Below, piece after piece: positions 21,501 to 33,958 of a stretch of 64,000 nt of DNA. The stretch is taken from the NCBI RefSeq assembly GCF_001723175.1, contig NC_064654.1, positions 2,046,001 to 2,110,000 on the forward strand, in the 5' to 3' direction. How positions within the stretch are numbered: the stretch's first letter is position 1; each line of letters opens with the position of its first letter. Below the pieces are notes generated by a model. That model ran no database searches. It was not told where the DNA came from and worked only from the letters and a program-made list of their open reading frames with translations. Source of the DNA: Penicillium oxalicum (lineage: Eukaryota > Ascomycota > Eurotiomycetes > Eurotiales > Aspergillaceae). A program made the position numbers and the translations under genes.

Positions 21501-23769
21501 CTAGAAGGGGAATCCACCGGGGAACCCGCCTGCACCGCCGCGGGCTTGACCTCCAAATGGATTGCCACCAGCAGAAGAGAAGCCACCACCTCCGCCGTTC
21601 ATCATGTTGAACAGAATGTTGGGATCAATGTTGATATGAGTGCCGTTCATTCCACCCATGCCGCCCATTCCACCCATACCGCACATACCACCCATGCCGC
21701 CGAAGCCGCCACCGCCGAACATATCAGCCGGGTCGATAAGATCGTCGCCGTTGTCGTATGCGGCACGCTTTCTAAAGAAGGGAAAGAAATGAGGTCAGCA
21801 AAAGTCATCTTGAGTCTGAGAGTGGAGAGATGTGGGGGGATCTGGGGACATACTGAGGGTCGCTCAAGGTTTCGTAAGCCTCGCCAATCTCCTTGAACTT
21901 CTCATCGCCGTGCTCCTTGTCCGGGTTCTTGTCCGGGTGGTATTGAATGGCCATCTTGCGATAGGCCTTCTTGATCTCCGAGTCGGATGCATCCTTGCTG
22001 ACCCCCAGAATCTTGTAGTAGTCCTTGCGCTGGCTCTTCTTGAGCTCAAACTCGGCGCGACGGATCTCCTCTTGAATACCCTTCTCACCAGGGTTGCTCT
22101 CCGCCACGCTCTTGTATTCGCGCACCGCATCCTCCCACCGCTCGGCACCGCCGTAAGCCTTGGCACGCATCTTCATGGCCTTGACGTATCCCGGGTCGAG
22201 ACGCAAGGCCTCGGTGCAGTCCGCAATGGCCGAGTCGTACTCCTTGAGGTTGATGTAGGCTTGCGCCCGGTTCTGCAGGATCTTGGCGTTCATGTCTTTG
22301 TTGGTGGGGTCGACCTCGAGAGCCTGGCCATAGAGATCAATTGCACGCTGATAGTCTTTTGCCTTGAAGGCAGCGTTACCCTCTTCTTTGGTGCGGCTGA
22401 GCTTCTGCACGATACGCAACAGCTTGATTGCCTGCTTCATGTCCGGGTCCAGCCCGAGACACATCTTCAGCAGCTTCAGTGCCTGATCAGTTTCACCTGA
22501 GGCATAGAAGGCGCGGGCGCGGATCATCAGCGCATCCGGATCCTGGCTGTTTTCACGGAGCAGGTTGATGGCCAGGTCCTGGGCCTTGCCCAAGGAGTTG
22601 CTATTGTTCATCTTCAACTGGGCTTCGGCGCTCAGAAGGGTCCATTTACGAGGCTCCTTCACACCTTGACCCAACCCTTGGCGCGCCTGGTCCAAGCAGA
22701 AAATGGCCATGGACCCGCCACGATCCTCCGCCAGCGTCTCTTCGGCTTGCTTAACAAATCGTTGCATCTTCTCGGCGGGGGCTCGGTCAGTCGCCGTCGC
22801 GTCGGGCTTGGGATAGAATGTTCAAGGCCTCTGCGGGCCGGCCCAGATTGGTCAGGATCTTGGCCATGCGGTGCACGATCTTTGTGTTGGAGGGATCGAG
22901 TTCATGGGCGCGTTCAATGTCTTCCAATGCGCTCAAGTACTCTCTCGCAGACATGTAGGCCGCCGCACGGTTGGACAGATATGCGGATGACTTGGGGTTG
23001 ATTTCAATCGCTACACACGACACAATCGAATGCGATCATCAGCCCGGGTGCCCAGTTTGCGACAGGGAGGGAGAGAGGGAGAGGAACACGACCACTTGAT
23101 GTCCCTTTGTGGGACCCAGTCCGTCAGAGGCGTGGGGGAGGGGGGAGCAGGATACATACCCTTGTTGTACTCTTCAATGGCGCGCCGGTAGTTCCCATCC
23201 TTGAAGAATTTGTTACCCGCCAACTTGTATGAATCGGCCTCGTCAGTGGAGCCGGAGGAGGTGTGCGGCGGAGGCGTCGGGCTCCGATCCTCGGTGCCGT
23301 TGGTTCCATTCTGCTGTGGTTGTGACTCTTGCGGAGGATCAATGTCCATGGAGCTGCGCTGGTGATCTTGAGAAGCGGCCATGGCGGAGAGTCGACGACG
23401 TAGCTCGTCCGGGGGGAGATTGAGTGGATGAAGATCCTGGTCTCGCGAGGACCGGGAAAACTTAAAGGCGGAGCCGGTGGGGAGAGACGCCGAGGAGGAG
23501 GAGCGACTGTGCGAAAAGCGACTCTTGCTGGGCGACTTGGACGGGGATTTGGAGGGCGACTTGGCTTTGGTGGATGGTTTGGAGAAGGATGGTCGCGGGG
23601 AGAGGGGAGACTCGGTCCGGGCGTCCGTGGAAAGAGGTCGTGTTGGAGTGGTGACGGTTGAGGAAGAAGTGGTGGGAGAATAAGGAGGTAAAGTGTCTGG
23701 ATGCACTGGTTTCTCTTTCTCCCGATGCTTGTCCTTGTCTTTTTTGAAGATGTGGGCGAGTTGGACCAT
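21501..23769 (-). CDS. TPR-DnaJ co-chaperone (DNAJC7 type), reading frame broken
   Basis: Three exons (23769-23160, 23010-21854, 21771-21501) would give about 678 residues, but exon 2 needs a frame change near 22810-22812. The N-terminal 150 residues are Ser/Lys/Pro-rich and disordered. TPR units follow, starting [24 protein letters not shown] and [18 protein letters not shown], with further repeats to about residue 530. The J domain has DYYKILGV, the HPD tripeptide and [14 protein letters not shown]; a Gly/Met/Phe-rich tail ends the protein. Such proteins pass clients between Hsp70 and Hsp90 in the cytosol. Upstream of 22812 the frame runs to a TGA a few codons later (22792-22790); downstream sequence ATDRAPAEK onward lies in the +1 frame. 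No intron with acceptable splice sites explains this. See findings. Confidence 0.85.
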
Positions 23770-26233
23770 GAGTGGAAATTCCCTGGTCCCCGAGATTTTT
23801 TTTTTCGTTCTGGAGGGGGATCGAAGGACGACGAAGGCGGTAGAAACGCGGGAATCGGGATGAGCTCAACCACGGTTCTGATCTGGGAAAATCGCCTCAA
23901 AATGGGGTTCCGGCGGGTGCGGGTACGGAGCTGGATCGATCAAGACGGTGGTGGAGGAAGCAACAGATACAGCGATCAAGGAGGTGCGGAAGAAGGAGAG
24001 AGAGAGAGAGAGTCAGAAGGCCATGAGAGCGTGCTCATTGAAAGAGAGGGGAACGTCGACGGCATTGGAAAGAGGAAGAACACGAAAAAAGGAAATAGGG
24101 AAAAATCCCCAAACTAGTCATTTCTGGTGTGACTGGTTCGGCCAAGTTCATCTTGGTCCAATTCATCGGTCATCGAGTCCCTGACTCCGTGGCCGCCAGG
24201 GGTGACATATAATGATCTTGCCCGAATCAATGGCTCCGACGATGCTGAATGTCAACACTCATTATTTAACCCTCATGCTGCAACGAAGAAAAAAAAGGGG
24301 GATTGACTACTACGCAAACTGAAAAAAAAAAAAAAAAAAAAAAAAAAGACTACAAGAACGTAGCCCAGATGGGATTGATTTCTATCTGACCACCGACAGT
24401 GGCCTCGTTGGCGCAGTACGTTGACACTATAAACGAGGCGATCTCGTAGTGAGTTGTGCTCCGGCCAGTCTGTCGGCAATGTCGAGTGATTTGGCCATAT
24501 GCGCCGTCCCACTTTCTACAGTCCTATCTCCCTCCGGTCCAGAGTCGGACGCGGGGTCTTGACTTCTGGGTGGGCGAAGTGTCAAAGATGGAACAAGAGA
24601 GAGAAAAAAAAAGAAAAAAAAAAAGCAAACAGGATCTAGCGTCGACGCTGAAGAAATGGAGAGGCTGGACAGACGGTTAATGATGTGTGAGCGCGCGCGG
24701 GGAGAAGGAGGGCAGAATGTCCATAGGACCTGACCCTGCAGTCGTGCTTTTTGTCCGATACGATTGCCCGTCAAAATGCAATGGCCGGGGAACAGATTCG
24801 AGACGGCTTTGCTGACCCTATCGATGGAACCCCTCCATCACTCCCATCCGGGCACGCATGAGATGGTGTCCTGCTGATCTTGCAGGACCTCCGCGGGTGA
24901 TTCGTTCTGTGCAGAGTTGCGTCGGGAAAGACAAGGTGTTCGCAGCCACACCACGACGAGTAGCATCCGACAGGTCAGAGAGATGGATGTGGAGGAGTGG
25001 ATCCTGCACTTTGCAGCAACACACACGGACACCAAAGACACTTGGCTATACAAGCTACATCCTACCGGTCGAGAGTCAGGAAGTCCACTGTGGAGATGCA
25101 AAGAGCATGCAGCTTCCTCAGAGGGATGGATTCAGATTCAAACATGAATGAGGAACAAGATTTGCACGCTCATGTTGATAGATTTCCATGTTGGCCGATG
25201 AGAGATCAAAGCGTCGAGGACCGGATAGGGTGATACTCTCCACTGGAGAGTCTCCAGGAGCGGCACCGGAGGAGGTAAGTGACAGCGGTTAGCGCCACCA
25301 CCCGGTCATGTGGCAGGGGTTGCACGCGCGATGACGGTCCCTTGGAGTGGTGAGAATCTTGGGCTCGAGAGTGATGCACCGATGAGAAGGATATTGGAAA
25401 AGAAGCTCTGATGTGGTGGAGATCTTCGAGGCTCTTCCGACAGGCGTGGCACAAACTCGACTGGGCGCCAAGGAACCTCCATTCACCAAGCATAAGGGTA
25501 AGTGCTGGAACGGGTACTCACTGCGGAACTTGTCACGAGTCAGTTACTCTTCCAGTACCCATGACTCAGTACTCTCTCAGCAGTGACCTACTAGTATGTA
25601 CGGAACTATAGTACCGAGAGTCCTATTTCTTCTCGACATCCGCGCGACTGCAATAGGTGATACGGAGTTGCTAGTACCCATGTGGGAGTCTGAGGAGCCG
25701 CCCAGACGGGATCATCGTTTATGGGGAATCAAAGTGGGTACGCGCAGTACAAAGCCGGTTGCGGACAGTCGAAGACAAATCTCCCCCCTGTACTTTGTCC
25801 TCTGTACGGAGTCTACTGACTCCCTGCGTAGTAGTACTCTCAGTCACTCATGACACCGTGGCGGACTTCCATGAGAAAGATCTTTGATTCTCGGATGCAT
25901 GAATGTTCGCCCCCACGAACAACCAGCCCCCTTTGCCCCGCCCCCAAAGACATAACTTTCCAAACCAGAGGCGCTGGACTCACAGTGCCAAAGTATTGAG
26001 TGATGAGGCTCGATCGGGGGAGAGACACTGTTCCAGAACAGCCTACGACTGGGCGTTCTCTACCCGTTACGTATCGTCAAATCACGAAAATCACACGTTG
26101 GGCTCTTGGTCTCGTCATGGCCCACTCAATGTCTTGTGTGCCATTGAACTTTCGTCGGGTTGAGCGCTATCAAAGCATATACGCTTGAGACGACAAAAAA
26201 AACATAATGAGATCACAATTGAGGAGCACTCTC
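23770..26233. other. 2.5-kb intergenic region
   Basis: This holds the upstream region of the DnaJ gene (with GA-repeat near 24000), an A26 tract and, from about 25500 to 25850, a dense set of AGTAC/GTACT words. Open frames on both strands are short and have no family features. Confidence 0.5.
24322..24347. repeat. A26 homopolymer
   Basis: Twenty-six A in a row in the intergenic region upstream of the DnaJ gene. Shorter A-runs follow near 24600. Confidence 0.9.
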
Positions 26234-27046
26234 TCAATATCGTCGAGACTCATGCTGCCACCGCACATCCGCATCCCAGGGCACCCGCGCACCAAACCGG
26301 GCCTGATCCCAGCGATCCCGATCAAAATCATGACTATCATACGGTGGCGGCGGAGAGATCAAATCATGTTCACCGTCCTCGTTGAAAGTCGATGAGTGGT
26401 CTCCCTCGGAATCACTCATGTATATCTCCAGTTGCGGCGGTCGAGTCAACCGCGCCAACGAGCTTCGCGTGGATGAACTCTCCCGGTTCATCCGGACCTG
26501 CTCTGTGTTCTGCCAGACAAGCGGCGTGCTTTGCGATCGCATCATTTCCAACCCTCTCGCATGGGAAGGTCGAGTGGTCAAAGGCGACGCAACCTGTGCG
26601 GATGGACCCAGATCGGGGCTAGTGATGTTGCGATGGGGACGCATCGCAGCAACCGCACCTGGCCGGTTTCGATGGGCGGACGCGCATGGGAGATGTGTAT
26701 TCCTCGGTAAGGATTCGACTTCGTTCCCGCACATACGAGGATGGGCGTGTGCTGGCGATAGTCGCCGTGCGCTCGCCGGCTCGGCCGATGCGGGCCTTGG
26801 GGGCAATGGCTTGTTATAAAGGGCGTGATAACCAGGATATTGCCCGGTGGGCTGCGGTGCGTTCAAGTGGCGAGTATTTGCCCCATCCATGGAGCCTCTC
26901 GCTCTGAGATTCTCAAAAGGGGGACCCTCGAGGGAAGAGAGGTCGATGACCGCCGTGGTCGAATCACTCTCTTGGCGCTGACGGGTTGGAGCCGGAGTCT
27001 GGTGGGCTCTGTGGAAGAGACCCCCGGGAAGCGCGCCTGGAGGCAT
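26234..27046 (-). CDS. hypothetical proline-rich protein
   Basis: A single open frame of 270 residues begins at the first ATG after an in-frame stop. I recognise no family. The sequence is low in hydrophobic residues and probably disordered. It has two recognisable ligand-type motifs: NKPLPPRPAS, an SH3-binding type, and SPPPPYDSH near the C-terminus, a PPxY that could bind WW-domain ubiquitin ligases of the Rsp5 group. An acidic patch (MSDSEGDHSS...NEDGEHD) precedes the PPxY. It could be an adaptor or a substrate of Rsp5, which is inference only. It stands alone, with more than 2 kb of intergenic DNA on both sides. An unrecognised upstream exon is possible. Confidence 0.5.
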   Translation of the reverse strand: MPPGALPGGLFHRAHQTPAPTRQRQESDSTTAVIDLSSLEGPPFENLRARGSMDGANTRHLNAPQPTGQYPGYHALYNKPLPPRPASAEPASARRLSPAHAHPRMCGNEVESLPRNTHLPCASAHRNRPGAVAAMRPHRNITSPDLGPSAQVASPLTTRPSHARGLEMMRSQSTPLVWQNTEQVRMNRESSSTRSSLARLTRPPQLEIYMSDSEGDHSSTFNEDGEHDLISPPPPYDSHDFDRDRWDQARFGARVPWDADVRWQHESRRY

Positions 27047-29395
27047 TGCTGGTGTGGGCTACAGGGGGTTGAACTTCCATACGTAAGCCGGCTTGAAACG
27101 TCGTGAAGGTTGAGGCACAGATGCCAGCGTGCAGTCATTAGCCGGAGGTGGGAGCCCACTCGTCAGAGGCGGTCTTGCGTGAAGAAGCGTGATGCTTGCA
27201 GTTTGAAAATTGATCTTGATCGCTAGAGTCTTTTGCTGGAATCATCTGTTTCTGGAAATCCTGATCTTTAGTGACCGCGAGGGCACAAAAGTTGGGGGCT
27301 CAAAAAAAACAAATCAAAAAGACAACCACCCACGAGTCACCTACCAGGTGACCTGAAACTGGCGGCACGATCTTGATGGAAAAAAAAGCTTTGTGACGAC
27401 GGATAGATTACGGATCAGTTGGGGGAAACAGACGCAGATCAAACGTTCTAGTGGTCTTACAGACTGCAGAGTAATCATGGTCTTATAGGTCTGAAGTCCC
27501 TTGTCTTCTGGTTACGTGGATTGCGGCAGGTGATGCGCTGGAGCCTTGAACCACCATCAAAGCTTTCCTGGGGCCAGAACCAACTTCCCGGGGGGGAGGT
27601 TTTCCCCCTCCCCCAAGGGTCGCCAGGTCGAATCAGCCCACGAGAACAGGACGCCTCGTAGGTGAGTGTCGGGTTTTACGAGGCTCGTCACCGCTTCGCC
27701 CGATTGAAAGGTCAAGCGCAGGCTGTGCGCTAGAACTAGCATATCGGAGAACCTCCAAGACGAATAACTAGTCAATAAGTGGGCAGGGACAACCGGATCT
27801 GACTAGTGAATCGTCTTGGGTACGACACAAAGATGATCTCCAAACCTGTTGGCTTGTGGTTCTTGCTAGCAAAGGGGCGCTTCGCGTGGGTTGCCCTTTC
27901 CAGTGGCTGGTCTGACAGGCGCACCAAGGGACTGACCGCGCGAGTTTCAAGTTTTGAGGCTAATGACCCTATAGCGCGGTGCGGACCATTCGGTTGGAGT
28001 TCAGGGAAAGATGGGGCCTTCGGAGAACCAAGATATTCCGAGATGACTCGTGCCTGTGCGCTTTGACAAGAACCCCAGTCTGTTTCTGATTAAAGTCCCC
28101 CCCGTCTTACTGCCGAATCGACCATTGGCAGCACAAGCCTCGGAGCAGCCCTGTGATTTCCATCTTCCGCCACGGAAGGCTGATGCACGCCTGGTTTCTG
28201 GGCAGACCTTGCGGTGACAGTCATGGGTGTGCTGCCAGACCCGATCCTGGGGTTTGGATTGTCTATTTTTGGTAAGCTTCCAATGCAGGGATGGGGCCGA
28301 AGCATTACTTGGAGTCAATTTCGATCCGGAGCTCGATGGCTTCCAGGAATGTTGGTGGAAGTGGAAGGGATGGTGTCCACGTGGCGTGCGAGAGTTAAGT
28401 ACCACGCCAGTGTCAAACGTAAGTGTCGTCATACCAGTCGATGGTGGACGTTTTCATCACTTGAATGCAAGCCTTACCTAGTTGGGCATCAAAACTCATT
28501 GTAGGGCTTTCTTTCATGTATCTCGTGGTGAAGTAGACGCCTCGAACTTGAGCGATATTCCTACAGCTACAGTACAGTACCGGATCTTTGGTGCCAATTT
28601 GAATCATTTGAGACGCAGGACGATCAAAGCGAGGTGGAAAATGGACCACACACAAGAAGGGGCTTAGATCATGATTGAAGATGTGAAAACTTCAAGTGGA
28701 AGTGGAAAAGGGGGGAGGAGGAGGAACGGTATCCATCTATTCAAGTATGCATCAAGATTGGTCTGGAAGAGAAAGGAACGCTAGGCTGACTGCTTGGCGG
28801 TTAATATCTTGACATTGGGATGAGAGATTTACAGTTCGTGACAGGCGTTCCCTTCGGTAAAACGAAGGAGATGAAATCTTCAAGTCCAGGGCTAGCACCA
28901 ATCCGGAAAATTCCAGACTACCCGATCCCCCAATATAATTACAATAGGTTATTTACATGAACATTCGTTCCAAAGGCACTGGTCCTTCTGATGCTTTCGA
29001 AAATTCTGCGAGACTAGCGCTCATTGACTACGAAATGATCCGTTCTTATCAAGGGTACCAAGAATGTTTTTTTTAAAAAGGAGCAAAGTTTACAATTACA
29101 CTGAGCTCATCACCAGTAAGCGCTTAAACAACTGGAAACGGTAGCACAACACGAGATAATGTCGCGGATAGGAAGAACGATAGGGAAAGAAGATCGAGAT
29201 ATGAATATATCCAATGAGAATCAAATAACAAGATCGAGTAAGTCGTAAGGTCACAACAGACCCGAGTGAAGGGGTTATATCACAAGAACGTTTCAAAAGC
29301 TAGTGCCAGTTCACATTGCTTTAGGCTGCACCATGCTGATCAATCCTCCTTGAGAATATGACTTGCATCAATCAGCCAGTGACTGATCAAGTCAT
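27047..29395. other. 2.3-kb intergenic region
   Basis: This includes the promoter of the small hypothetical gene and the 3' flank of the GPI-protein gene. Open frames of up to 143 codons on both strands around 28.0-28.5 kb overlap each other and lack family features; I do not call them. Confidence 0.45.
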
Positions 29396-30069
29396 TTAAG
29401 CAAGGAAGAAGGCAGCGACGGCGGCGGCGCCAGCGAAGCCGAGGGAGCCAGACAGAGCACCGGCACCGTTGAAGACGGGAGCACCGGTGGTGGTAGCGGC
29501 GGCAGGGGCGGTGGGCTTGGGGGTGCTGTGACGAAGGCTCGGTTAGAGGGAGCAGGACGAGGGGACTGGGACGCGAGTGCGAACACTTACTTGACGGGGG
29601 CAACGCTGGAGGGCATGTGGGGAACAACGCTGCTGCCAGCGCCGGCGGGGCCGGTGGGAACAGCAACGGTGGACCAGGAGGTCACAGCAGCGCAGGTGGT
29701 GTAGACAACGGGGACCACAGTGACGGAGGGACCGGCGGGACCGGCAGGACCGGCGGGCACGCTGACGGCGCTGGTGGCGGAGGAAGCGGAGACGGCATCA
29801 GCACCGCTGGGCATGCCGGGCATGGTGGTAGCGGAGGAGGCAGGGGCACCGCCAGCGGGGACGGAGGGGACAACAACGGCGGTGGTCTCAGCGGCGGAGC
29901 TCACGGGAGCGACGCCGGTCTGAGTGGCACGAGCGGGGCAGTTGGTGACGGTAGGAGCGCACGAGGTGATGGTCACCTCCTCGGTCTGGTAGACGGTGGA
30001 CTCAGCGCCGTTGGGGAGAGCGGCAGCCAGGCCGGCGAAGAGGGCAACGGTAACAGCGGTGAAACGCAT
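29396..30069 (-). CDS. GPI-anchored cell-wall/plasma-membrane protein
   Basis: Two exons (30069-29591 and 29525-29396) give 202 residues. The N-terminus MRFTAVTVALFAGLAAALP is a signal peptide. A short Cys-containing segment (TITSCAPTVTNCPA) follows, then a Ser/Thr/Ala/Pro/Gly-rich stalk with GPAGPAGP repeats, likely O-mannosylated. The second exon ends in a hydrophobic tail (GSLGFAGAAAVAAFFLA) preceded by small residues around NGAGALSG, the pattern of a GPI-attachment signal. The codon usage is strongly C-ending (GCC, GTC, TCC), which in fungi goes with high expression, as does the pyrimidine-rich leader. Function is likely structural in wall or membrane; no enzymatic motif is present. The Gly-rich frame on the opposite strand is an artefact. 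Confidence 0.85.
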
Positions 30070-30300
30070 TTTGAATGTTGGTGGGTGAAATGGAAGATAA
30101 AACCGTTCAGGTGATTTGAAAAAGGCGATTTAAAAAAGCGAAGGCTTTTTGAGGCAAAGAGTGTAGTAGTTGGTAAAGAGTGGATGACCGAAGTCGAGAG
30201 AGTGACTGATGCGATGGCAACGAAGTATGGACTTGGAGAAGAAAGAAAGAGAGGAAGAGAGCACGGGGGGGAGTCGGGGGCCCTTTGTATGAACAGGGAG
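30070..30300 (-). promoter_or_regulatory. pyrimidine-rich leader/promoter of the GPI protein gene
   Basis: Read on the minus strand this stretch is rich in C/T tracts (purine-rich as GAAGAAAGAAAGAGAGG on the plus strand, 30238-30256). Such tracts mark core promoters of highly expressed genes in filamentous ascomycetes. The start of transcription is not visible. Confidence 0.4.
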
Positions 30301-33300
30301 ATTAGGCTGCTTGATCGGCGGGTCCAATCACTCACTCTCTCTCTCTTACTCTCTCTGGGCCCCCTTAAAAAAAAAGGGGGGGGGGTGTGTTGATGTGATG
30401 CGAGTCTGACTCGAGATGGGGAGTTCTGGAACCTCCCACTTGCACAGGGGCTACTGCACGCTGGCCCAGCGGACCCCATCTTCGCGAGCTAGCGCTCTGG
30501 TCGCACCCAAAGGCCCGTTCGAGGTGGGGAGAGTATCAAGTACCTACCATCTTGCGGTCAAAAACCACTTTTACTTTGGTCTTTCGTACTCGAAGCATAC
30601 GAGAATATGGGACTGTGGTACCTGCATTGGTTTGCCGCCCCTAAACTCTTGTTGTCTGTACCTGATTTCCCGTTGAATCAATCGCACAGCCCTGATTGAT
30701 CCTGACCCACAGAGCCACAGGAACTACGGGTTCTTGATTGGTGTCACAGGGCGCGTGGGGGGGGCGCCATCTCGCTGTACCGACTGAGCCCGTGGTGGAT
30801 TGGGGAGTCACTAGCATCCTGCGCCTCGACAGCTTACTCGTCGAGGTCACCGATCATGCTGAACGTGCAAGATGACTGGTGCCGTGTCGAGAAAGTTGCA
30901 ATGAAAGTCTGTGGAGGTTGTGGACGTCAGCGGAGTCACATGAGGTGAGGAGGCCGTATGAGACACCGCTTGTACAGTAAAGCCATGTATCATTACATCT
31001 TACTGTAATGAACGCATGATACGATCGATGCCTCTGTGGTACGTGGCGCAGGGCTGCACACCTCCTCAATCAGCTGCTTGTTTTGCATGACTGCATCTAT
31101 CAACGCACACTAGTCTACACAGCAGGGTCAACAGAATGCCTGGATGATGCTCTGCGACTTCAGCAGGGATATGTTGAGAGCAAAGAATTGTAGCTTTCTT
31201 GGGTAACTGAGGTCTTCTTCCCTCATGTGCTCAATCATGGAGGGCTCGCCAGTCAGTGGATGCCGTCTGGTCGATGAGCGCAGGCCAGACCAAGGCCAAA
31301 TTGCTACAGCATATCCTTAGGTACTTATGTAGCAAACAGTTGAAAAGGATGCTATGTCTGCTACCAACGGATGCATACATATCGTAGTGGACACACTACT
31401 GTAATGTTGCCTCAATGAGTACATACTCCAGTCGGGCACTGTCCAGGTGTCCATGACCCGCAACATATGTCCACAACAAGGACGGTGACCTTTAAAGTCA
31501 TTATTAACTCTCGGATCTGTTGACTAGGGAAGTTTGCTTCATCTTGAGTTCTTGACGCTCATTTGTGTAGGTACGGTATCATCGCAAAAGCTGACCTCAT
31601 GAATGAAGAGGTGAGACTCTTAAATCCACCAGCAGATTACGCCGAGTGCACGTCGAGACGAAGAGGGACCATGATCAATTAGCGAGTTTCAGCCCGCGTC
31701 ACATTTCGACTCCTCCACCAATCCACCGCTCCCTCGAGGTGACCCACTACCCGTTCCTGGCGACAACCCCCCGCGCCCGAGCCATTCATGTCCGGCTCGA
31801 TGGGCCCGCCAGTGTCTCCACCTTTGCCCCTGAACCGTCCATGCACTTCACCCACCACGATCCACCATCAACACCAACCCGTTGCTGTAAACAACTGGTG
31901 TAAATGACCATCACGTTGCAAGGGGCAAGAGCCTAGAACTGTGGGAGTGCATCGCGCCGTTCATCCGTCATCCCTCGCGGTGGTTCTGTATCGTACAGTA
32001 CAGGGTACCGCGATCGTCGGGGGTCCCAAAAGAAAGCAGTCAAAGCACCCTTGGTTAGATGCTGGTCACACACATGAACCCATTTTATCGACAGATTCGC
32101 TACTAATAATAACCAGTCCTGGGGAGTGATCCTCGGTCGCCCTACGATGTTTGGGACATGCGTTCGTCATCCACTTCAACATTCAATCACCCTCGCCTAC
32201 GCCGATGAACAAGATCTGCATGCTCATCGAGGCTCAAATTAATGAACTCGGGGCTTTCGCCAATATCAGCAAGGAAAGTGGGTGCGAGGGCGACTTGGTA
32301 CCTGGTACGTCAATTTGATCCCGTGTGTAACCCAGCCCACTTCCAGTTCCTTCGCAAAAAGCCTCTCGCTTCTTGAGATGAAATCCTAGGCAAAAGCTTG
32401 CCGTCCGTTCCAATTGCGAGAGCCCGTGCTCGACGCTAGCCAGGGACCTAGCCGTCTAACAATGCAGGGCATATTTTCTGGACGTTTTTTTCTCTCTTCC
32501 GATCAGTTGCCCCTCAGGTAATAATGTAAACTGGGGTCTTTTGACACCGGGAACTACCGTAGGCCACTGATTCTTGTTGTCTAAGGATTTCCCTTTGTTT
32601 TGGATTGATTCCTGGCAGAATCGTGCACTAGTCGATTCCTCCACGTTGCTTAGCCTCGTTCCACAGAGTGGCCGATTCAGGCACCCTCGTCTATGCATTT
32701 TGGTGGGACGGTGGTTGTTGCTCCCATTGACCGCTGGCTATCCCCATAGTGAAACCTAGCCAACATGCTTACATGGGACAACCCAACTTCGGCTGTCAAC
32801 TGCCGCACACCGATCCTTTGAGCCCCTGATTTGGACCCAGAAGTGGTTCAACCTTCACTCATGCTGTATACGGGAGCTCCTTGAGTTCCCCTTGGCTTGG
32901 CTTACCGGACAACAGCCTTGACTCGAACTTCTCATACGCCAGACGGCAAGACGATGTCGATCACCCACGCAATGATGCGCAGTAGCCGACGACGCATCAA
33001 TTTCCGTCTCATCCAAGCGCTAGGTTCGATGCATTCAATCATCGAGCATGACAATTTTGTGGCTATTTTTCAGGTTCTGGTCAGGGTGCCCTGCACCTCG
33101 AAATTGAGTTCTATCGGCCCCGTCTATACTGCACCTTCACTGCACTATCAGGTGGCTCGTTCGAACTGGGAGCTTCATCAACCAAGCATGTAAACCGAGG
33201 TACCATTCGTTCTTTATCCTTGCCAACAATAGTGTTCAGTTCCGCATCGCTTTTGGTAATGACAGAGAACAATCATCAAATGGTTAATCCAAGTGTCGTA

Positions 33301-33958
33301 TCGTCGCTGCTATTGATGTATCTGTGGGTTCCACAATACTGTCTTGACGAGTTGTTAGCCGTCGTAAGGAATGGGCGCTCACGCAGTTGAGAAGAAGTCC
33401 TCTTTTCCCAGCGGATATGCGGAGTCTCCATTTGGTGATAATTGATGGGCTTTCAGACGGTCAAGGCATGAAGAGAATAGCAGATCTTTCCATTATTCGT
33501 CGCATCGAATGACTTTGTCAAGGTAATCCTCCGCTGACCTGATGACGGTCTTTTTTTCCTGGATTGATCTAGGTCTTACATGCGTCTTCTCCTGGGCGCT
33601 TTTCATTGGGAACTAAGAAAGCTTGTCTCACAAGAGATTTCTCTACTACCTAATGCTTACATGATTGATGAACAAGCAACCCACTTATAGAGCAACGCCT
33701 CTGTACTTGGAAGCGTGGTGTAGGATCCTCTTTGAGTGTGGAACCTCCGCCGTGGTTTAAACTATAATCACGCACTATTGCCTACCTCACCTGGTCCAAA
33801 TTTAGCGACAGCCGCCGTTCAAGTTGGTGCTACGCCGCTCCCTAAGTAATTATATTTCGTACGCGTGACTTTAAGACTTTTGTGCGCCATGGAATCAGTG
33901 GAATCGGTTCATTGCCAATTATTGGGCTCTTAGGCAATGGTCTTACTAGTGGAGCTCT

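Noticed and set aside
28001..28504. Overlapping open frames of 60-140 codons on both strands.
   Set aside because: They occupy the same DNA in several frames and neither shows motifs nor consistent splicing.
29617..30114. Gly-rich open frame opposite the GPI-anchored protein.
   Set aside because: It is the complement of biased Ala/Pro/Thr codons. The minus-strand gene has signal peptide, intron and GPI signal.
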